Origin: CBDCFV01 sp963664625
GTDB taxonomy: Bacteria > Chloroflexota > Dehalococcoidia > Lucifugimonadales > UBA3495
Reading direction: 5' to 3'
DNA length: 64,000 nt
Assembly (NCBI GenBank): GCA_963664625.1
Contig: OY761541.1
Span: 3,038,001 to 3,102,000, forward strand
This document shows positions 25,773 to 34,208 of this stretch, in pieces (the stretch's first letter is position 1; the number at the start of each line of letters is the position of its first letter). Under the pieces are notes generated by a model, which ran no database searches, was not told where the DNA came from, and saw nothing but the letters and a program-made list of their open reading frames with translations. Both the position numbers and the translations under genes were made by a program.

Positions 25773-28019
25773 ATGACTACAACCTACTCGGTAGTTGGCA
25801 CATCGGTGGCGCGGGGTGAAGGCCCTGACAAGGTCTCGGGCCGGGCCGTCTACCCGGCCGACGTCGTCCTGCCCGGAATGCTCTGGGGCAAAGTGTTGCG
25901 CAGCCCCTTCCCCCATGCCCGCATCATAAGCATCGACACCTCCAAGGCGAAGGCCGTGCCGGGCGTACACGCCGTCATTACGGGCATGGACCTTCTCGAC
26001 AGCAACGTCGGCAGGCTGTTGCGGGACTGTCCCGTCATGGCTAGGGACCGCGTGCGTTTCGTCGGCGAAAAGGTAGCGGCGGTGGCCGCCGAGACCCAGG
26101 AGGTGGCGGACGAGGCCCTGCTGCTGATAGACGTCGAATACGAGGAACTCCCGGCGGTCTTTGACCCGCAGGACGCCATGCAACCGGGTGCGCCCGCTCT
26201 GCACCCAGATATGGCAACCTACGCCGGGCTGCCCTACCCCGTCTCCCAAGTCAACAACGTTTTCGCGGAGAACCACTGGACCAAGGGCGACGTTGAACAG
26301 GGTTTCCGTGATTCTGACCTGATTTTCGAACACACCTTCAACGCCCAATTGATGCACCAAGCCTACATCGAGCCCCATGCCTGCGTGGTGCGGGTCGACG
26401 GTTCAGGCCGAGCGGAAATTTGGGCCAACAACAAGGGGCCCTTCATGCTGCGGGAACAGGTTGCCGAGGCCTGCGGCATCTCCAAGAATGCCATTACCGT
26501 CTACCCCTGCAACATCGGCGGCGACTTCGGCGGCAAAGGCTCCTTCATGGATGTGCCCCTCTGCTACTACTTAGCCCTCCACGCTGGCCGTCCCGTCAAG
26601 ATGGTAATGAACTACATCCAGGAACTGATGGCCGCCAATCCGCGCCATCCCGCAACGATTAGGTTGAAGACCGGCGTCACCAGGGACGGACGGCTCCAAG
26701 CCAGGCAGGCGACCGTGGTGTTCAACAGTGGCGCTTACGGAGCCTTCAAGCCCCGCGTCTACATACGTGGCGCAGACCACGCCGGGGGCGCCTACAACAT
26801 CCCCAATGTAGACATCACCAGCTACATGGTCTACACCAACAACGTCCCCTGCGGCCACATGCGCGCCCCCGGCAAGCCCCAGGTCATGTTTGCCGTCGAG
26901 TCCCACATGGACATGATCGCTCAAGAGTTGGGGTTGGACCCCTTGGAGTTCAGGATGCGGAACGTGCTTCGGGACGGCGACGAGACCCCGGTCGGAGAGC
27001 ATCTGCAAGACATCCGCGCCGAGGAAACGTTGCGTGAAGCGGCCTCAGTTGCCGGTTGGGACAGCCCCAAAAACAAGCCCTTTACCGGGCGCGGCATCGC
27101 CATATCCGACCAGCCTACCGGCACAGGGGAATCCGCAGCCAGGGTGGTCATGGACGGCGAGGGCAAGGTTGACCTCTTCATGTCGCTGTTCGATACGGGC
27201 ACCGGCGCCCACACTATCCTGCGCCAGTTGGTGGCCGAAGAGTTGACCATCCCGGTGGAAGACGTCCGCATGGTGGTCGAGGACACCGACGCCGTGCCCT
27301 ACGACTCCGGCTCCGGCGGCACCAGGGTCACTTACACCAACGGCCAAGCTGCCTTGGGAGCGGCCACCGCGCTCCGCCGGACGCTGATCAGCCGCACCGC
27401 CGAGATGTACGAGACCACCGAGGACCGGGTCACGCTGGAGAAAGGCAGTTTCATCATCAACTCGGCCACCGGAGAAACAGTTTCCGTGCGCGACGTTGCC
27501 GCCAGGGTTGTATCCGCTTCATCGGAACCGTTGGCCGGAGAAATGACCCACACCTCGTCCTCTCCGGAGATCACGTCCTACTGCGCCCAGGTCGCCGAGG
27601 TGGAAGTGGACCCGGAGACCGGCCAAGTCAACGTCATCCGCATCGTCACCGCTCACGACGTTGGCACGGTGCTCAACCCGTTGACCCACCAAGGCCAGAT
27701 CGACGGCGGCGTAATCCAGGCATTGGGCTATGCCCTTATGGAAGAACTGGAGACCGAAGACGGCCACATCTCCACCCTCAGCCTCGGCGACTACAAGATC
27801 CCCACCATGCCCGACATACCCCAACTTGACACCGTCCTTCTGGAGTCCTCCCCCGGCCCGGCCCCCTTCCAGAGCAAGGGCATAGGCGAAAGCAGCAACG
27901 TCCCCCTCGCCGGCGCCATCGCCAACGCCGTCTACGACGCCATAGGCGTAAGAATCACCGACCTGCCCATTACCGCGGAGAAGGTCCTGCGGGCTTTGCG
28001 GGAGAAGGAGCAGGGATAG
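25773..28019 (+). CDS. Molybdopterin-binding large subunit of a xanthine-dehydrogenase/CO-dehydrogenase-type hydroxylase
   Basis: A 748-residue Mo hydroxylase large subunit. It starts VGTSVARGEGPDKVSGRAVY, then AVITGMDL and the first cofactor motif NIGGDFGGKGSF (near residue 250). CGHMRAPGKPQVMFAVE lies near residue 350 and the catalytic glutamate region is FQSKGIGESSNVPLAGAIANA (near residue 700). The AYRxGGR-type substrate loop of CO dehydrogenase is absent, so CO oxidation is unlikely. No 2Fe-2S or FAD subunit gene flanks it. CAGGAG precedes the ATG. Cofactor maturation is probably by the mocA/xdhC pair at the window start. Confidence 0.92.
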   Translation: MTTTYSVVGTSVARGEGPDKVSGRAVYPADVVLPGMLWGKVLRSPFPHARIISIDTSKAKAVPGVHAVITGMDLLDSNVGRLLRDCPVMARDRVRFVGEKVAAVAAETQEVADEALLLIDVEYEELPAVFDPQDAMQPGAPALHPDMATYAGLPYPVSQVNNVFAENHWTKGDVEQGFRDSDLIFEHTFNAQLMHQAYIEPHACVVRVDGSGRAEIWANNKGPFMLREQVAEACGISKNAITVYPCNIGGDFGGKGSFMDVPLCYYLALHAGRPVKMVMNYIQELMAANPRHPATIRLKTGVTRDGRLQARQATVVFNSGAYGAFKPRVYIRGADHAGGAYNIPNVDITSYMVYTNNVPCGHMRAPGKPQVMFAVESHMDMIAQELGLDPLEFRMRNVLRDGDETPVGEHLQDIRAEETLREAASVAGWDSPKNKPFTGRGIAISDQPTGTGESAARVVMDGEGKVDLFMSLFDTGTGAHTILRQLVAEELTIPVEDVRMVVEDTDAVPYDSGSGGTRVTYTNGQAALGAATALRRTLISRTAEMYETTEDRVTLEKGSFIINSATGETVSVRDVAARVVSASSEPLAGEMTHTSSSPEITSYCAQVAEVEVDPETGQVNVIRIVTAHDVGTVLNPLTHQGQIDGGVIQALGYALMEELETEDGHISTLSLGDYKIPTMPDIPQLDTVLLESSPGPAPFQSKGIGESSNVPLAGAIANAVYDAIGVRITDLPITAEKVLRALREKEQG

Positions 28020-28056
28020 TTATATAGGATCAGGGCATGTGCAAAGTAATTGTCTG

Positions 28057-28112
28057 AATCAGGATATTCCCAATCCTGAGCATCCTTTAATCTTGATGAT
28101 CCTGATGAAGGG
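28057..28112. repeat. Possible dispersed ATCAGGAT/ATCCTGAT repeat
   Basis: GAATCAGGAT and ATCCTGATGA face each other around CATCCTTTAATCTTGATG, resembling a widespread intergenic repeat seen in many phyla. It overlaps the start of the lipoprotein gene that follows, which makes the start codon uncertain. Confidence 0.35.
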
Positions 28113-29214
28113 AGCAATCCTGACTGTCCTTTTTGTAGTGGTTGCCGGCATACTGGCCTGCGATAAGACCCCGCCTGGTGCGCCGCTCCCGCCGCTTCCT
28201 ACACCCTTGTCATCATCCGACGTTGGGCGAGTAGAATTGAGCACCGACGGCCTGTTGACCGATATGTACGGAGACAATGCCGTCGGCATAACCGACGACG
28301 AAGAACTGTTGCTGGTGAACGTCCGCACCGGTGAAGCCCGACAACTAACTGACGATGGTCACTACAAGAGGGATGCGGTATTGTCCGCCACCCACGTCGC
28401 TTGGATTGACGGACGCCGGAATATCTTACTGCCCAGAGATACCGGCAGGGTCATGCCCGCGGACGACGTGTTCGTGATGGACCTCCGCACGGGCGAGCAA
28501 CGCCGCATCACCGACACGCCGGCGAACCGGTGTAGCCTACGCATATCCGGCTCTCGCTTGGTTTGGGAGGACAATCGCAACGAACTGGAAGAAAACTCGG
28601 ATAACCACGACATCTACGCCTACGACCTGCGAAACAACCAGGAAATCCCTGTAGTGGTTGCCCCGGGCAAGCAGCGGCACCCCGCAATTCACGGCGATAT
28701 CGTGGTCTGGTCCGATAATCGCAACAGCCCGGACATTGGGACCAGCGCCGCCGGTTGCCACAACCTGCCTGACCGGCGTTGCGACATCTACTCCTACAAC
28801 TTAGCCACTGGCGAGGAGAAACTCCTGGTGCAGACGGGCAATAACAACGGTTCACCCTCCATACACGGTGAGTTGTTGGCTTGGCAGAAGTATCTTGAAG
28901 GAGGCCGGTCACTTGTCGTCCTGCTGGACTTGGACACCATGGAACAACGCAACATCGGCTTCGGCGGGCGTTCCGAAACCCGGCCTTTGGTATCCGGGAG
29001 TCATGTAGTCTGGCCAGTGAGACAATCCTGTGACGTAAGAGGCGTCGATGGCGATAAGTCCGCGACGGGCGCCTTTGCCTACCGGCTGGAAACCGGCGAG
29101 GTGCGCCGGTTGTCCAGCTACGTCGAGGCGACGACGCTCCTGCATGACAACGTAGCAGTGGTTACCGAGGGTTGCCAAATCGCATTTCGAAGCTACGCCG
29201 TCTTCCTCGACTGA
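28105..29214 (+). CDS. Beta-propeller lipoprotein
   Basis: A 369-residue exported lipoprotein. MKGAILTVLFVVVAGILACD gives a compact lipoprotein signal with lipobox ILAC (Cys19). The body consists of repeated TolB-like blades (DVFVMDLRTGEQRRITD, DIYAYDLRNNQEIPVV, DIYSYNLATGEEKLLV), each about 50 residues, with Trp-containing VWxDxR loops. Two further in-frame ATG codons lie upstream; the chosen one gives the most typical signal. Function unknown. It lies just upstream of the zinc island. Confidence 0.72.
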   Translation: MKGAILTVLFVVVAGILACDKTPPGAPLPPLPTPLSSSDVGRVELSTDGLLTDMYGDNAVGITDDEELLLVNVRTGEARQLTDDGHYKRDAVLSATHVAWIDGRRNILLPRDTGRVMPADDVFVMDLRTGEQRRITDTPANRCSLRISGSRLVWEDNRNELEENSDNHDIYAYDLRNNQEIPVVVAPGKQRHPAIHGDIVVWSDNRNSPDIGTSAAGCHNLPDRRCDIYSYNLATGEEKLLVQTGNNNGSPSIHGELLAWQKYLEGGRSLVVLLDLDTMEQRNIGFGGRSETRPLVSGSHVVWPVRQSCDVRGVDGDKSATGAFAYRLETGEVRRLSSYVEATTLLHDNVAVVTEGCQIAFRSYAVFLD

Positions 29215-29360
29215 CCATGTGGACCATCCAACTCGTCCAAGGTTCATAACGGCGTTTCCGCGGCTATCGCCACGGTCTTGGCGTGGCAGGCTCGCCCTGT
29301 GACCGAGGCTGACCTCACTCACGCTCGATAGATGGAAACGGAACCCGCGGCAGTTTGCGG

Positions 29361-29395
29361 TTGACAATCCAATTACAAAGTGATACGGTGTCTCA
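29361..29395 (+). promoter_or_regulatory. Promoter of the Fur/Zur gene with an imperfect Fur-type site
   Basis: Perfect TTGACA (29361-29366) and TACGGT (29384-29389), 17 bases apart. Over the -10 box, TGATACG-G-TGTCTCA (29381-29395) is an imperfect 7-1-7 inverted repeat with five of seven pairs, resembling the perfect site at 29933 and suggesting autoregulation. Confidence 0.5.
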
Positions 29396-29439
29396 CCGAC
29401 CAAAAACAGGCGGGAGCTTTCAGCGCAGATAATTGAGAC

Positions 29440-29886
29440 ATGCTATCAATAAAAGGCCTTGTGATTTCAGACGCAAACCTGATGCCGGTGTTAGAGGAGA
29501 TGGGCTACAGGGCCACTGCTCCCAGGAAAGCGATAGCCAAGCTCCTGGAGCAGAAGCATGACAGCTTTACGGTGGAGTCACTCAGTGAAGAACTGCCTTC
29601 GGTGGGCAGGGCGACGGTATACCGCACCATCAAGCTGCTTCTCGAGGTGGGGGCGGTCTGCAAGCTTGCCACGATAGACGGGTCTCAGATGTACAGCCTT
29701 TGCCGGGTTGGTCATCACCATCACCACTCAGTGTGCATACAATGCGGCGCGGTGGAAGAATTCAGGGCCGCCGCGGTCGAACGGTTGATCAGCGCACTCA
29801 GCGCCGAAATTCCTGGAGAGGTCATCGACCACCGTATCGAGTTGTACGTGGTCTGTGGCTTTTGCCCATCCGACGGGGGTAAGTAA
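29440..29886 (+). CDS. Fur-family metal-responsive repressor, probably Zur
   Basis: A 148-residue Fur-family regulator. The winged helix spans residues about 15-90, with the recognition region VGRATVYRTIKLLLEVGAVC. The dimerisation and metal domain carries a His cluster GHHHHHSVC and two CxxC pairs (Cys99/Cys102 and Cys139/Cys142), the structural zinc site of FurB/Zur/PerR-type proteins. Neighbours are a zinc-binding lipoprotein, a COG0523 GTPase and a 7-1-7 operator, so zinc is the likely signal. The start is not backed by a clear Shine-Dalgarno; Met15 is an alternative. Confidence 0.85.
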   Translation: MLSIKGLVISDANLMPVLEEMGYRATAPRKAIAKLLEQKHDSFTVESLSEELPSVGRATVYRTIKLLLEVGAVCKLATIDGSQMYSLCRVGHHHHHSVCIQCGAVEEFRAAAVERLISALSAEIPGEVIDHRIELYVVCGFCPSDGGK

Positions 29887-29932
29887 GGGTTTGCTCCAAC
29901 CAACCGGGACCCCGGCGCCGCTTGTTAGGTAC

Positions 29933-29947
29933 TGATACTAAGTATCA
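29933..29947. promoter_or_regulatory. Perfect 7-1-7 Fur/Zur-type operator
   Basis: TGATACT-A-AGTATCA is a perfect inverted repeat with single-base spacer, the architecture of Fur-family boxes (Fur consensus TGATAATnATTATCA). It lies 46 bases after the regulator's stop and 69 bases before the zinc-binding lipoprotein's start, next to TTGTTA and TATCAT promoter-like hexamers. It is the expected site for zinc-dependent repression of the fusion gene. Confidence 0.7.
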
Positions 29948-30015
29948 TTAGATACCTGGCCCACAGTAAGGTCCACATCAAGTTCAAATCACAATCAGGA
30001 ATGGAGGACTCGAGG

Positions 30016-32367
30016 ATGCTATTGATACAAGGTCGCAATATAAATTTTGGCCGTCTGGCCCAGGCGTTTGCTGTGGGTCTTGTCGTATTAAGTGTGGTTT
30101 TCTTGGTTGCCTGCTCAGGTGGTCAGGACCCGCCGGCGACAGAAGGGCCGGAGCCCACTGCTGCCGTCGCCGTTGTGGCCGCCGATTCCCAGCCAACCCA
30201 GGAGTTGGCGCGCCAGGGAACCACATCTACCGGCGCGGGCGTTGTTGAGGCCTCACTCTCCAACCCGCCCGTCAAGGTGGTCACTTCCGCCAACTTTGTG
30301 GGTGACTGGGCCAGAATCGTGGGTGGAGACCGGGCGGAGGTCTTTGCCATGCTGCCGCCCGGTCAAGATCCACACTCCTACTCGCCGGGAGGTCGGGATG
30401 TGGCCAAGGTCGCGGATGCGGACGTAGTGTTTACCGTTGGCCTGAACCTGGAGGACCAATGGCTGTATGACCTGTTGCGCAATGCCAGTACGGATGAGAC
30501 CGGGTTAATCGCCCTTGGCGAATCCGTTGACCCCATTGAGTTTTCCGGGCCGGACCCGCATGGCCACCACGGGGATGACCATGGCGAGATGATGACAGAC
30601 GACGACCACGGCGAAGCGACGATCATGGGGCGTTTGCTGATCGGCGACGGGGAGGACGGCAAAGTTTCCCTGATAGACTTGGAAACGGGACACGTGGACC
30701 AGGACCGTTTCGATCTGGGATCCCGGGCCGGCCGGATTTACCCCACCCGAAATGGCCGCTATGCAATCGCCGTTTCCTCTGACGCCAACACCGCCCACCT
30801 GTTTGACGGCGGCATATTTATGGAACCCCACGGCGACCACTTCGACTTGGTGGAAACACCGACGCAGCAACTTGAAATCGACTTGGCGGGGGACCGCCCG
30901 GTGCATCTGTATGTGGGCGAAGAGTGGGCGACCATTTTCTACGACGGCTCGGGGGATGTAGTGCTCATCAATGAGCATGAATTGGGAGAGCAGGAGGACA
31001 ACTATGTTCCTGTACGGATGAACGCAGGTCCTCAACACGGAGCGGCGGTGCCTCTGGAAGGCGATCTGTTCGCCGTGTCTATTCAGCACCCGGACTATTC
31101 CCAGAACCCCGAAGAATACCGATCGCCCATTGGCGCGGAGATCAGGGATCTGGACGGCAACGTGCTGTACGGAGTGGAGGGTTGCGACTCGCTGCACGGA
31201 GATGCAGGCAACGGTCACATGGCTGTCTTCGGCTGCGTGGGTGGCGCATTGGCCATAGAAGCCCACGACGGTGAATATGACCATGTGTTCGTCCCCGCTC
31301 CAGATGGCGCACCTGACGACTTCCGGCTCACAACAGTTTGGGGCTACCACGGCTTGGACCACTTCTTCGCCTTGGGATCGGAGGTGGGGCTGTACATGGT
31401 GGAGCCGGAAGAGGAAGAGATGGAACTGCTAATCCCCGCCACGGAGAATCTCCGTCCAATCCAGGCCCAGCTTGGCCATGGAGGTGAAACCCTGTTAGTG
31501 GTCATGAGCGACGGCGAGTTGCGGATGTACGACGCTCACGACCTGGACCTGTTGGCTTCCTCGGACGGCCTTTTGACCACGCCGGTGGAAACCGGTTTCT
31601 GGGCTCGGCCCCACCTTGCCACGGCGCCGGGCGCGATTTTCGTCACTGACTCGGTGGGGGGACGGGTGCTGCAACTGGATGCCCACGACCTGACGGAAGT
31701 CGGGCACTGGGATGTCTCCGGGTCCCCCACCAAGATCGCTTTCGTCGGAATCATGGGTGGCGAGGCCGGCCACCAGGACGAACACAGCCAGGACGGCCAC
31801 AGCCAGGATGAACATGGCCATGAGGGGCACGACCACGGCCTTCTGGACCCCCACTTCTGGTTCGATCCAGTCAGGGTGAAGATCGCCGTCAACGAAATAG
31901 CCGCTCAGCTTTCGACGCTGGACCCCGATAGCGCGAGCGTCTACTACCGGAACGCCATCGATTATGGAAAGCAGCTTGACGAGTTGCACGCCTGGATCCA
32001 GGAGCAGGTTGATATGGTTCCGCCGGAGCGAAGACTGCTGGTTACATCCCATGACACCTTCGCCTACTTTGCAAAGGCTTACGGATTTGAGGTCGTCGGC
32101 TTTGTCATACCGTCTCTGGCCCCGGACTTGGAACCTTCGGCGGACCACATAGCGGGACTGATTGAGGTGGTCCGGGAGCACAATGTCCCCGCTGTGTTTG
32201 GCGAGACTACCGTCAACGAAAGGCTGGCACGAACCGTAGCAAGGGAGACCGGGGTGGAACTGGTCCAGCTCTATACCGGCTCCATGGGAGTAGAGGGCAG
32301 TGGCGCGGACACATACCTTGGCATGGTGCGGACCAACGTGGAACGGATAGTGGATGCCTTGAAATAA
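30016..32367 (+). CDS. Zinc-binding lipoprotein with an inserted AztD-like metallochaperone propeller (AztC/ZnuA-AztD-AztC/ZnuA)
   Basis: A 783-residue chimera. A lipoprotein signal (FLVAC, Cys33) and the first lobe of a cluster-9 zinc-binding protein come first (VVTSANFVGDWARIVGGDRA, zinc ligand His120 in DPHSYSP). A His-rich stretch (about residues 178-201: HGHHGDDHGEMM) leads into a beta-propeller at about 204-580 with AztD-like landmarks: HGDHFDLVE, RPVHLYV, GPQHGAAVPL and DSLHGDAGNG. A second His-rich run (about 585-612) returns to the second lobe, with ligands in DPHFWFDPV, SHDTFAYFAKAYGF and ADTYLGMVRTNVERI. In Paracoccus, AztC and AztD are separate proteins, AztD delivering zinc to AztC. 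GGAGG before Met at 30016 is preferred over the ATG at 30001. Expected control: the upstream Zur-type box. Confidence 0.85.
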   Translation: MLLIQGRNINFGRLAQAFAVGLVVLSVVFLVACSGGQDPPATEGPEPTAAVAVVAADSQPTQELARQGTTSTGAGVVEASLSNPPVKVVTSANFVGDWARIVGGDRAEVFAMLPPGQDPHSYSPGGRDVAKVADADVVFTVGLNLEDQWLYDLLRNASTDETGLIALGESVDPIEFSGPDPHGHHGDDHGEMMTDDDHGEATIMGRLLIGDGEDGKVSLIDLETGHVDQDRFDLGSRAGRIYPTRNGRYAIAVSSDANTAHLFDGGIFMEPHGDHFDLVETPTQQLEIDLAGDRPVHLYVGEEWATIFYDGSGDVVLINEHELGEQEDNYVPVRMNAGPQHGAAVPLEGDLFAVSIQHPDYSQNPEEYRSPIGAEIRDLDGNVLYGVEGCDSLHGDAGNGHMAVFGCVGGALAIEAHDGEYDHVFVPAPDGAPDDFRLTTVWGYHGLDHFFALGSEVGLYMVEPEEEEMELLIPATENLRPIQAQLGHGGETLLVVMSDGELRMYDAHDLDLLASSDGLLTTPVETGFWARPHLATAPGAIFVTDSVGGRVLQLDAHDLTEVGHWDVSGSPTKIAFVGIMGGEAGHQDEHSQDGHSQDEHGHEGHDHGLLDPHFWFDPVRVKIAVNEIAAQLSTLDPDSASVYYRNAIDYGKQLDELHAWIQEQVDMVPPERRLLVTSHDTFAYFAKAYGFEVVGFVIPSLAPDLEPSADHIAGLIEVVREHNVPAVFGETTVNERLARTVARETGVELVQLYTGSMGVEGSGADTYLGMVRTNVERIVDALK

Positions 32368-32511
32368 ACCCAGACCCTCAGCAAGGTGGACCGGCGAAGG
32401 GGGGCGTTGGCCTACGTCCCCCTAATGCGACAGCGGCGGCAGTGCATATTTCCTAGTTGATACATCGTGGCAATGGCGACATCGCTGGCTGCAATCTTCA
32501 ATCGATACATC

Positions 32512-32637
32512 ATCTCAATAAAATGTAAAGAGGATTCTATATGAACACGCCGCGCAAAGTACCTGCCACCATCCTCACCGGCTTCCTCGGCTCTGGCAAG
32601 ACGACCCTACCCAGCCGGATCTTGACTGAGCAGCGTG
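32512..32637 (+). repeat. Direct repeat, copy 1 (5' end of COG0523 gene)
   Basis: Leader plus first ~33 codons duplicate 32751-32877, with one indel in the leader and roughly ten mismatches in the coding part. AGGATTCTATATGAACACGC is identical in both copies. The divergence argues for a real old duplication rather than an assembly error. Confidence 0.85.
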
Positions 32638-32751
32638 GAACTGGGCGGGTACATGGCCCTGAGCAAGGTTACATTCGATGCAAGCGCAGGTACCCTGTTG
32701 GGCGTCGTCGGACCCAACGGAGCCGGTAAGAGCACCCTGTTCTATACCTAA
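32541..32751 (+). pseudogene. Chimeric relic: COG0523 5' fragment joined to an ABC ATPase (ZnuC/AztA-like) fragment
   Basis: The first 33 codons repeat the GTPase start including the Walker A motif GFLGSGKTT. At about 32638 the homology stops. In another frame, 32638-32751 encodes 38 codons of a metal-ABC ATPase, ELGGYMALSKVTFDASAGTL then GVVGPNGAGKSTLF, up to a TAA. This is all that remains in the window of the transporter ATPase expected beside a zinc-binding protein. The rest of the 413-base interval 32368-32780 shows no other gene. Confidence 0.75.
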
Positions 32752-32877
32752 TCTCAATCAAACCTGAAGGAGGATTCTATATGAACACGCAGCACAAAGT
32801 ACCTGTCACCATCCTCACCGGCTTCCTCGGCTCTGGCAAGACGACCCTGCTCAACCGGATCTTGACTGAGGAGCACG
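32751..32877 (+). repeat. Direct repeat, copy 2 (intact COG0523 gene start)
   Basis: Second copy of the repeat at 32512-32637, running from the leader into codon 33 of the intact GTPase gene. Its leader has the better ribosome binding site (GAAGGAGG). Confidence 0.85.
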
Positions 32878-34208
32878 GCAAGCGTATTGCCGTGATCGAG
32901 AACGAGTATGGGGAGGTCGGCATCGATCAGGCGCTCGTCATCAACGCTGACGAGGAGGTCTTCGAGATGTCGAACGGTTGCATCTGCTGCACGGTGCGCG
33001 GAGATCTGATTCGGGTGCTCAACAATCTCAATAAGCGCCGCGACAAGTTCGACTATGTGTTGGTGGAAACCACAGGGCTCGCCGATCCCGGTCCGGTCGC
33101 GCAGACATTCTTCATGGATGACGAGCTTCGCGCTGAATACGCGCTTGACGGGATCGTCACGCTCGTTGATGCAGCCCACATTGATCAGCAGCTCGGCCGA
33201 AGCGACGAAAGCACGGAGCAAATCGCGTTCGCAGACGTCCTCTTGCTCAACAAGACGGACCTCGTCAACGACGAGACCCTTGATAATCTGGAGTCTCGGC
33301 TCCGGGGCATGAACCGAATGGCCCGAGTCCTGCGCAGCGAGATGGCGAACGTACCGATAGACACCGTGCTCGACTTGGCCGCCTTCGACCTGGACCAGGT
33401 GCTCGAGCGTCGTCCCACCTTCCTCGAGCCGGAGTATCCCTTCGAATGGACGGGCGTCTATTCCCTCGGTGCCGGCCGCTACGAACTCAGCCTCGCCGAA
33501 GGGCCTGACCCGTCAATGTCCCTGGTCGTCGTACCCGATCAGGCCACGGATGACGCTGCCCTCCGGGAGGGCGCGGAGTGGTGTGTGCGGCAGTACGCCG
33601 AACCCGCGGAGACCATTCAACCGGGGGAAGAGATTCCGGTCGGAAAGCATGTGGACCTCCGGCTCGATTCCCCAGGGCGCAAGTCGTTCTTCTTTGAGGT
33701 CGCTGCGCCGGGTCGGTTTGGCCTCTTCACCCAGCACCTCCCGGAGGAGTTCGATCTCCAACTGAGGAATGCGGATGGAGAGGCTTTCAAACTGGGGGGC
33801 AACTTTTGCTCCGAGCCTGCCTGCATAGAGGAAGAGACAGACACGAAACGCATCAAGGGAGCGGCGGTTCCCGCCGAAGCCGAGCGGACCTGGGTCGCCC
33901 AGCACGAGCACGACGACGAGGTGGGGTCAATCTCCATCGAGATAGACGGCGACGCCGACCCCGAAAAGCTCAACGCCTGGCTTGGCCAACTGCTCCGGGA
34001 ACGCGGGGTGGACATCTTCCGAATGAAGGGCTTCATCAGCGTCGCGGGGGAGTCGCGTCGCTTCGTCTTCCAGGGGGTTCACATGCTCTTTGACGGCCAG
34101 CCGGACCGCGAATGGGGGGACGCCCCCCGCCGCAATCAACTCGTCTTCATCGGCCGCAACCTCGATGGACAGAGTATGCGTGAGGGGTTCGAAGCATGTC
34201 TGATTTAA
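32781..34208 (+). CDS. COG0523 (CobW/ZNG-type) metal-chaperone GTPase
   Basis: A 475-residue G3E-family GTPase. Walker A is GFLGSGKTT (residues 14-22), the metal-binding CxCC is NGCICCTV (Cys67, 69, 70), and VETTGLADP and NKTDL complete the nucleotide site. The CobW C-terminal domain is at about 380-475. Between them lies an unusually large beta-rich insertion (about 225-370) with two Cys (CSEPAC) and HEHDDE. Such proteins deliver zinc to clients under scarcity, fitting the Zur and zinc-binding neighbours. Leucine is mostly CTC/CTG here, whereas surrounding genes favour TTG, which may indicate transfer. GAAGGAGG precedes the ATG; the stop overlaps the next gene. Confidence 0.9.
   Translation: MNTQHKVPVTILTGFLGSGKTTLLNRILTEEHGKRIAVIENEYGEVGIDQALVINADEEVFEMSNGCICCTVRGDLIRVLNNLNKRRDKFDYVLVETTGLADPGPVAQTFFMDDELRAEYALDGIVTLVDAAHIDQQLGRSDESTEQIAFADVLLLNKTDLVNDETLDNLESRLRGMNRMARVLRSEMANVPIDTVLDLAAFDLDQVLERRPTFLEPEYPFEWTGVYSLGAGRYELSLAEGPDPSMSLVVVPDQATDDAALREGAEWCVRQYAEPAETIQPGEEIPVGKHVDLRLDSPGRKSFFFEVAAPGRFGLFTQHLPEEFDLQLRNADGEAFKLGGNFCSEPACIEEETDTKRIKGAAVPAEAERTWVAQHEHDDEVGSISIEIDGDADPEKLNAWLGQLLRERGVDIFRMKGFISVAGESRRFVFQGVHMLFDGQPDREWGDAPRRNQLVFIGRNLDGQSMREGFEACLI

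Noticed and set aside
25773..28019. Assignment as aerobic CO dehydrogenase CoxL
   Set aside because: The CO-dehydrogenase active-site loop (AYRCSFR) is missing and CoxM/CoxS genes are absent.
29970..29995. tRNA-like GTTCAAATC box
   Set aside because: No anticodon arm or acceptor stem can be paired around it.
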